A program made the position numbers and the translations under genes. Below are positions 58,876-64,000 of a stretch of DNA of 64,000 nt, piece after piece; the stretch's first letter is position 1, and each line of letters opens with the position of its first letter. The notes beneath the pieces are model-generated. The model made no database searches and had not been told where the DNA came from. It worked only from the letters and a program-made list of their open reading frames with translations. Source of the DNA: Couchioplanes azureus (GTDB taxonomy: Bacteria; Actinomycetota; Actinomycetes; Mycobacteriales; Micromonosporaceae); the NCBI RefSeq assembly GCF_014648355.1, contig NZ_BMQY01000005.1, forward strand, positions 496,001 to 560,000, given 5' to 3'.

Positions 58876-59996
58876 CGACCCTCCGGCCCGGCGGCGCCTG
58901 CATCGTCGAGCTTCCCGCGGGCTACCACGACGATCCTCCGGAACGGTCCGGCCTCGCCGCGTTGCTCGCTGCCGTGCTGAACGATCCCCGCTGTGGTGGA
59001 GCACCGGCACGGGCGGCGGCGCAGGGCTGGCGCACCCGGCATCGCCTGGACGAACGATGCTCGTCGTTCGGGTACGCCTGGTCCCGTTCCGAGCACCAGG
59101 TCTCGATCCTGGACCACCTGCGGCAGACCCGGCTGCCGGCCGGACCGGCCGGTGAGGCGATCCTCGCCGACCTCCGGGCGCGGCAGACCGCGGCGATCGA
59201 CGGCCGCCGCGCGACGCCGCTCGCGCTGGTGGGCGGCGCGCTCGACCGTGCCGCCTGGGGAACGGCCCCGCACCGCCTGCTCGGCACGCCGGAGACCGTC
59301 GCCGCGGTGACCGTCGCCGACCTGGCCGAGGCGGGTGAACTGGTGACGCGGGCCCGGGTGTACCACGCCGACCAGCCCCCGGACCCCGGCGTGGGATGCG
59401 CCACCCCGGCGGGCCGCCCGCCTCGATGGCGAGGCGGGCTGGACATCGTCGCGCATCCCGGCAGCGACGCGCGGGTCGCCGTCCGGCTGCCGGTCACCCG
59501 GATCCCCGTGGAGCTGCTCGACCTCTTCGTCGAGGTGCTCGGCAACGGTACGGACGGTCGCCTCCACCACGAGCTGCGGCACCGGAACCGGCTCGCGTAC
59601 GGGTTCACCGCCGCCGGCTGGGGCCCGGCCGAGGCGGCGTCGATCGGAGCCACCGCGACGGTGGCCGCCGAGCACGCCGCGCCGGCGATGCGGGTGCTCG
59701 CGGCCACGCTGCGCCGCCTGGCCGACGGCGTGGACCGGCGAGAGACCGGCCTGGCCCGATGGCGCTGCCGGGCCACGCTGCTCGCCGGCCTCGACGGTCC
59801 CTTCGGCATGGTGGACGACGCCCGCCGGCAGGCGCGCGGCGAGCCCCGCGTCCCGGACCGCCTCGCGGTGATGGCCGGCGTCGACGCGCTGCCGGGTCTG
59901 TCCTTCGCCCCGCTCGCGCCGGCGGTCGCTGCCGTCGGCCCGTTCGACGAGCGGCACCGGGCCGAGCTCGCCGACGTGTACGAGGAGATCCGGTGA
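58872..59996 (+). CDS. M16-like protein lacking the zinc motif
   Basis: A 374-aa protein with the fold pattern of M16 peptidase subunits but without H-x-x-E-H. The corresponding N-terminal region reads S-G-L-A-A-L-L-A-A-V-L-N. The second domain keeps the M16_C landmark: LHHELRHRNRLAYGFTAAGW near residue 235. By analogy with PqqG and mitochondrial processing peptidase alpha, it should be the non-catalytic partner of the HxxEH-bearing subunit that follows. The GTGA overlaps with both neighbours indicate equal, coupled synthesis. Confidence 0.75.
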   Translation: MTTLRPGGACIVELPAGYHDDPPERSGLAALLAAVLNDPRCGGAPARAAAQGWRTRHRLDERCSSFGYAWSRSEHQVSILDHLRQTRLPAGPAGEAILADLRARQTAAIDGRRATPLALVGGALDRAAWGTAPHRLLGTPETVAAVTVADLAEAGELVTRARVYHADQPPDPGVGCATPAGRPPRWRGGLDIVAHPGSDARVAVRLPVTRIPVELLDLFVEVLGNGTDGRLHHELRHRNRLAYGFTAAGWGPAEAASIGATATVAAEHAAPAMRVLAATLRRLADGVDRRETGLARWRCRATLLAGLDGPFGMVDDARRQARGEPRVPDRLAVMAGVDALPGLSFAPLAPAVAAVGPFDERHRAELADVYEEIR

Positions 59997-61153
59997 ACCC
60001 GACCGCAGAACCGGTCCATCGGTTCCGCCGCTGCGACGGCCTCCGCGTCGACCTCGAGGTGCTGCCGTGGGCGCACTCGCTGGGTGCCACTCTGGTGGTG
60101 GGCTGCGGCTCCCGCGACGATCCTCCGGGCCGGGAAGGCACCGCACACCTGGCCGAGCACCTGCAAGTGCTCGCCGATCCGGCCGGCGGCACCGGTGGCG
60201 TGCCGCTGCTGGCGGTCACCGACGTGGACCGGACCCTGTTCCAGGGCGTGGGCGATCCGGGCGATGCCGGGATGCTGATCCGCCGGCTGCTGGACATCGG
60301 CGAGGGACGCTGCCGGCCGGCCGGACCCGACGTGTTCGAGGGTGAGCGGCATGCGGTGCTCCTGGAGACGCGCCGCATGGATCACCAACCCCTGCTGCGG
60401 CTCGGCCCGCTGCTCGCCGCCGCGGCCGCGGACGAGGCGGGCCTCGACGCCATCGGCCGCACGACGACGGACTCGGTACGCCGGGTCGCCGCCGCGGACG
60501 TGGCCGAGCTGATCGCGCGCGGCTACTCGGCCGCCGACGCGCGGCTGTTCCTGGCCGGTCCGCCGTCCGTGATCGGTGACGTGGAGACCGTCCTCGGGCG
60601 CTGTGCGCCGGCCGTACCGTCTCCGGACACCGCCCGGCCGGCTGCCGTTGCGCGAAGGCCGGCGGACGATGCGGAGCCCAGCCGCCTACCGGGTCTCGGC
60701 GCCCTTGTCGCCGTAACCCTGCTGCGCCCGCGGAACACGCCGTCGCTGGCACTCGACGCGCTCCTGGACGATCACGGTCCGATCGCCGGTCCCGTCATCG
60801 CGCAGGGATGGCGGCCGCTCGGTCGCGCCACCGTCGAAGGCCGCACCCAGCGGGTCGACATCGTCGTCTGGCGGGCCGGTGGAACCCCGGCCACGCTGGA
60901 CCGGCGGCTCGCCCGGATGGCGGCGGGCGACTGGCGCGCGGAGGTCGTGGCGGCGGCGAACCGGCTCCGCGCCCGACGCGCCGTCGCGCGCGAATGGCGC
61001 CTGGCGACCCCGCTCGGCCGGACCGGTGATGCGGCCCGCCAGGTCGTCCTTCCGGGCCCGGGCAGCGACGTGCACCGGCTCGCGCTGTGGACGGTGGCCG
61101 ACGGAGCTCCCCAGCGCCTCGCCGAGCACGCCCTCCGCGCGGTGCCGCAGTAG
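59993..61153 (+). CDS. M16 zinc metallopeptidase subunit
   Basis: A 386-aa M16 protein with the inverted zinc motif H-L-A-E-H at residues 52-56, preceded by V-V-G-C-G-S-R-D-D-P-P-G-R-E-G-T-A (the family's G-S-x-x-D-x-x-G-x-x-G-x-A-H). An acidic segment near 125 (E-G-E-R-H-A-V-L-L-E-T-R-R) can supply the third ligand. It lacks an obvious export signal. It likely forms a heterodimer with the preceding inactive subunit to remove a leader peptide or trim the product, a layout known from PqqF/PqqG. Start GTG 59993 overlaps the previous stop (GTGA). Confidence 0.8.
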   Translation: MNPTAEPVHRFRRCDGLRVDLEVLPWAHSLGATLVVGCGSRDDPPGREGTAHLAEHLQVLADPAGGTGGVPLLAVTDVDRTLFQGVGDPGDAGMLIRRLLDIGEGRCRPAGPDVFEGERHAVLLETRRMDHQPLLRLGPLLAAAAADEAGLDAIGRTTTDSVRRVAAADVAELIARGYSAADARLFLAGPPSVIGDVETVLGRCAPAVPSPDTARPAAVARRPADDAEPSRLPGLGALVAVTLLRPRNTPSLALDALLDDHGPIAGPVIAQGWRPLGRATVEGRTQRVDIVVWRAGGTPATLDRRLARMAAGDWRAEVVAAANRLRARRAVAREWRLATPLGRTGDAARQVVLPGPGSDVHRLALWTVADGAPQRLAEHALRAVPQ

Positions 61154-61184
61154 GCCCGCGACGACGACACCGGATGGAACAGCC

Positions 61185-62108
61185 ATGGAGTACCCCACCA
61201 CTTTCGAGGCCCACGGTCTGCGCCTTCGTCCCTACCGGGACGCGGACGTGCCGAACCTGGTCGCGGCCTTCTCCGACCCGGAGACGTTGCGCTTCATGTC
61301 CGGAACTCCCGGCGAGGTCACCACGGAGAAGGCCCAGGCCTTCGTACGCGGGTTGCCGGCCACCCGGAATCCCGACCGGCACAGCTACGCGGTCGCCGAC
61401 CCGGTCACGGACGAACTGCTGGCCGGCGCCGTGCTGCACGTGACGCGCCGGAGGTCCAGCGGCGAGGTCGGCTTCTGGGTGTGCCCGGCCGCGCGGGGGC
61501 GGGGCGTGGCGACGGCGACCACGCGGGCGATGACCGACCTCGGCTTCGCGCACGGGTTGTGCCGGGTGGAGCTCTTCATCCGGGACGAGAACGTCCGCAG
61601 CCAACGGGTCGCTCTGGCCGCGGGCTTCCGGCGGGAGGCGGCACTGCGTGACGTCCTGCCGGGACCCGGCAGCCAGCGACACACCGCGGTCGTCTGGTCC
61701 CGGCTGTCCACCGACGACGGCGCGCCGGCGCCACGCCTGCTGCCCGACCTTCCCGGCGGTGCGCTCACCGACGGGGTGGTGACCGTACGCCCGGCCGGTG
61801 GTTGCGCCCTCCCGGCGGCCCGCTGGCTGGCCGGCGAGGGCGCGGAGCTGCTGGCCTGCGAGTCGGCCACCGGCGAGATCATCGGCGAGCTGACCCTGGA
61901 CTACGTGGCTCCCGGCGACGGAGAGGCGGTGCTCCGCGGCACTCTCGCGGACTCGGCACTCGCGGCTCGCAGCATCGCGCTGGTGACGGACTGGGCGTTC
62001 CGGATCGGAGTCGCCCGGCTGGTCTCCGCCGGCCCGCCCGACGGCCAGGACTGGCAGCGCCTCCTGACCCGGGCGGGCTTCCGGGCGGAGAGCCGCCTCG
62101 TGCGTTGA
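61185..62108 (+). CDS. tandem GNAT acetyltransferase
   Basis: A 307-aa protein. The first GNAT domain (about residues 1-170) has EAHGLRLRPYRDADVPNLVA, C-P-A-A-R-G-R-G-V-A-T (acetyl-CoA pyrophosphate loop) and N-V-R-S-Q-R-V-A-L-A-A-G-F. The second domain (about 185-307) is degenerate, with only weak strand patterns and a closing L-L-T-R-A-G-F. It may acetylate the N terminus of the processed peptide or act in self-protection. It starts 31 bases after the M16 gene and is likely in the same transcript. Confidence 0.8.
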   Translation: MEYPTTFEAHGLRLRPYRDADVPNLVAAFSDPETLRFMSGTPGEVTTEKAQAFVRGLPATRNPDRHSYAVADPVTDELLAGAVLHVTRRRSSGEVGFWVCPAARGRGVATATTRAMTDLGFAHGLCRVELFIRDENVRSQRVALAAGFRREAALRDVLPGPGSQRHTAVVWSRLSTDDGAPAPRLLPDLPGGALTDGVVTVRPAGGCALPAARWLAGEGAELLACESATGEIIGELTLDYVAPGDGEAVLRGTLADSALAARSIALVTDWAFRIGVARLVSAGPPDGQDWQRLLTRAGFRAESRLVR

Positions 62109-62167
62109 TCGACTGTTGATCGGGATGTGTGAGCCTGACCCGAGCACACCGGACGACGGAGGAACAG

Positions 62168-62356
62168 ATGAAGCACGACCAGAAACGCATCTCGGCACGG
62201 TTCGCGGCGGCGGCGGTCGCGGTGACCGCGGTGGTGGGTTTCACGGTAGCCGCCCTCGGCGCCACGGTCCGGCACACCGCGACCGGCTCGGACACCATCG
62301 AAGGGTGGAACAGCACCGGATCGAGTTGCGAGACGGCCTGTCACCCCGACCTGTAG
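62168..62356 (+). CDS. 62-aa exported peptide with two C-terminal cysteines
   Basis: GGAGGAAC lies just before ATG 62168. The product has a basic start (MKHDQKRISARF), a hydrophobic helix at residues about 13-32, and a 30-residue tail ending G-S-S-C-E-T-A-C-H-P-D-L, with Cys54 and Cys58 and many Ser/Thr. It is the last gene of the cluster. It could be a second precursor, a secreted signalling or immunity peptide, or a small membrane protein. I do not recognise a family; it is too short for homology-free assignment. Confidence 0.6.
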   Translation: MKHDQKRISARFAAAAVAVTAVVGFTVAALGATVRHTATGSDTIEGWNSTGSSCETACHPDL

Positions 62357-62367
62357 CCGCGGCCGGG

Positions 62368-64000
62368 TCAGGACGACGTCAGTTCCGCGAACGACTCCAG
62401 CAACCGCGAAGCCTGCTCGGCCTCGGGCAGGCCGAGCAGGTCGAAGAGCACGTACGCGCGCCGCAGGTGCTCCCGGGCCTCCGCGCAACGGCCGAGGTCG
62501 GCCATGGCACGGCCCAGGGCCACCAGGGCGTGACCCTCGTTGCGCTGGTCGCCGATCTCCTCGCACAGCCGCAGGCCGCGGGCCGCCTCGTCGGCGGCCC
62601 GGTCCGGCCGGCCGAGCGCGCGCAGGGCGTCGGCGAGCCGGTACCGCGCGTGCGACTCACGGTCGCGTAGTCCCGCGCCGACGCAGAGGTCGACGCACGC
62701 CGTATACCAGCGGGCGGCCGCCTCGTGACGGCCCAGCGCGTCGTGGGCGATACCGAGCACGTACCGGGCGTACGCCGCGGCGGCATCGTCGTTCAGCGTC
62801 TCCAGCTGGGTCAGCACCCGGTGGCAGATCTCCACGGCCTCGTCCGCCCGCCCGCTGCGTGCCCGCACCAGCGCGGCGTTGACGGTGGTGGCCATCTCGC
62901 CGGACCGGTGCCCGAGCCGGCGGGCGAGGAGGATCGCCTCGTCGTAGTGGCCGGCCGCCTCGTCGTGGCGGCCGAGCATCTGGGTGATCAGCCCGAGGTC
63001 GTTGACTGCCTGGCGCAGCACGACCAGGTCGTCCGTACGCCGGCACACGGCCACCGCCCGCCGCGCATCCACCTCCGCCTCGGCGAGCCGGGTGGCGGCC
63101 AGGGCGACGTGACCGCACAGGAAGTGGGCGCGGCCGGTGGCCCGGGGATCCCCGAGCCGTTCGGCCGCGCGGGCCAGCGCCCGGGTGGTGGCGGCCGACT
63201 GCCCGGAGCGTGGGTCGGGTCCGTACGGGCTGATCGCGATGAGCAGGTCGATCGCGGCGCGCAGGTCGGCGCGCGACGCCGGGCCGGCGGTCCGGGCGAC
63301 CTGGGCGACCAGCCCCACCACACCGCCGATCTCGGCCGTCGCCCACTCCCGCGCCTGGGCCGGGGACGCGAACGTCAGGCCCGTCCCCGCCACGGGACCG
63401 AGCGCCTGCGACACCGGGTCGCCGGGTACGGCGTGCGCAAAGGCAGCGCACGCCGTGGCGAGGAGGAACTCCAGCAGCCGGGTCACCGCACCGGCGACCT
63501 CGCCGGCGTGGTCGTCCTGACACACCCGCCGGGCGAACAGGCGCAGCAGGCCGTGGTAGCGGTACCGGCCCAGCGCCGGGGACTCCAGCAGTCGCATGTC
63601 GACGAGCGCCTCGAGGAGGTCCTCGGCATGCTGCGGGTCCCGGTCCAGCATCGCCGCCGCGGCCGTGACCGCGATGTCCGGCAGGTCGACGGTCGACAAC
63701 AGCACGAACGCCCGGGCCTGCTCCCCGGTCAGCTGCCGATAGCTCATCTCGAAGGCCGCCTGCACCGTCAGCTGGCCTACCCTCAGCTCGTCGATGCACC
63801 GCGGCTCGTCGGCCAGCCGTTCGAGGAACGAGGCGAGGCTCCAGCGCGGCCGGGCCGCGAGGCGGGCCGCCACGATCCGCACCGCCAAGGGCAGGAACCC
63901 ACAGGTCGCGACGAGCTCACGGGCGGCGCGGCGTTCGGCCGCCACCCGGTCCGCACCGATCACCCGGCCCAGCAGCTCGAGCGCCTCGCCGGGCGGGAAG
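62368..64000 (-). CDS. SARP/AfsR-like regulator, NB-ARC and TPR part (partial)
   Basis: The gene continues beyond the window's right edge; about 544 codons are visible. The right end encodes the end of an NB-ARC/STAND ATPase domain: F-P-P-G-E-A-L-E-L-L, CGFLPLAVRIVAARLAARP and Q-A-A-F-E-M-S-Y-R-Q-L. A winged-helix-like region follows (YRYHGLLRLFARRV), then at least five TPR-like repeats to the end (e.g. GRHDEAAGHYDEAILLARRL). This layout is that of AfsR-type SARP activators of secondary metabolism. It faces the peptide cluster tail to tail and is a probable activator of it. The DNA-binding domain, if any, is off the window. Confidence 0.85.
   Translation of the reverse strand, partial: FPPGEALELLGRVIGADRVAAERRAARELVATCGFLPLAVRIVAARLAARPRWSLASFLERLADEPRCIDELRVGQLTVQAAFEMSYRQLTGEQARAFVLLSTVDLPDIAVTAAAAMLDRDPQHAEDLLEALVDMRLLESPALGRYRYHGLLRLFARRVCQDDHAGEVAGAVTRLLEFLLATACAAFAHAVPGDPVSQALGPVAGTGLTFASPAQAREWATAEIGGVVGLVAQVARTAGPASRADLRAAIDLLIAISPYGPDPRSGQSAATTRALARAAERLGDPRATGRAHFLCGHVALAATRLAEAEVDARRAVAVCRRTDDLVVLRQAVNDLGLITQMLGRHDEAAGHYDEAILLARRLGHRSGEMATTVNAALVRARSGRADEAVEICHRVLTQLETLNDDAAAAYARYVLGIAHDALGRHEAAARWYTACVDLCVGAGLRDRESHARYRLADALRALGRPDRAADEAARGLRLCEEIGDQRNEGHALVALGRAMADLGRCAEAREHLRRAYVLFDLLGLPEAEQASRLLESFAELTSS

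Noticed and set aside
53197..62356. Assignment of the M16 cluster to lanthipeptide, lasso, thiopeptide or daptide classes
   Set aside because: No LanB/C/M/KC, YcaO, lasso B/C proteins, radical SAM, or the daptide set of dehydrogenase-aminotransferase genes is visible within it.

Overview
The window is 64 kb of a high-GC actinobacterial chromosome. Strong G/C bias at third codon positions, frequent GTG/TTG starts, ATGA/GTGA gene overlaps, ALF-repeat secreted proteins, a SARP/AfsR-type regulator and DUF3040 point to a sporulating filamentous genus. Micromonosporaceae (Actinoplanes-like) is my best guess, by inference only. No rRNA, CRISPR array or intact IS element was seen. There is one tRNA, Arg(CCU).

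Layout. 0-8.5 kb: end of a DAHP synthase gene, a GT39 plus GT2-GtrA polyprenyl-sugar glycosyltransferase pair, DUF3040, a winged-helix protein, a GNAT, LysR and XRE-cupin regulators. 8.5-19.6 kb: four secreted ALF-repeat proteins. One is a 1.39-kaa polymorphic toxin with a HINT pretoxin domain and an AHH-type nuclease tip, paired with an overlapping SUKH-like immunity gene. 19.6-25 kb: two single-domain receivers (one with a Glu in place of the phospho-acceptor), a hydrolase behind a leader-peptide attenuator, small membrane and secreted proteins, a ricin-type lectin and a VOC protein. 25-31.2 kb: tRNA-Arg flanked by strictly 10-bp-phased repeats, then a lower-GC patch with an RHS toxin (deaminase-like tip), its presumed immunity gene, and gene fragments marking a recombination scar. 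31.3-45.4 kb: mostly secreted or envelope proteins (RTX-type, von Willebrand A, repeat lipoprotein, ExeM-like nuclease with chitin-binding modules, TIG-domain glycosidase-like protein) plus a QorB/HxlR divergent pair.

Two adjacent, divergently oriented accessory clusters occupy the last third. The minus-strand cluster (45.4-52.4 kb) is a tightly overlapping eight-gene operon: two unrecognised small proteins, an ABM-like protein, an SDR, a DDC-type PLP decarboxylase, a FemAB/GNAT-like acyltransferase, an MFS exporter and an alanine-glyoxylate-type aminotransferase. This looks like a small amine or amino-acid-derived natural-product pathway. The plus-strand cluster (53.2-62.4 kb) encodes a 44-aa Cys-free precursor-like peptide with an ideal ribosome-binding site, a membrane-anchored M16 metallopeptidase, an unrecognised 252-aa protein, a CYTH-fold protein, an MFS exporter, two more M16 subunits (one lacking and one keeping HxxEH), a tandem GNAT and a 62-aa secreted Cys-containing peptide, followed by a convergent SARP-like regulator. 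I read this as a candidate RiPP system in which a CYTH-fold protein may take part in maturation, a combination I do not recognise from a named class. It is the most interesting part of the window.
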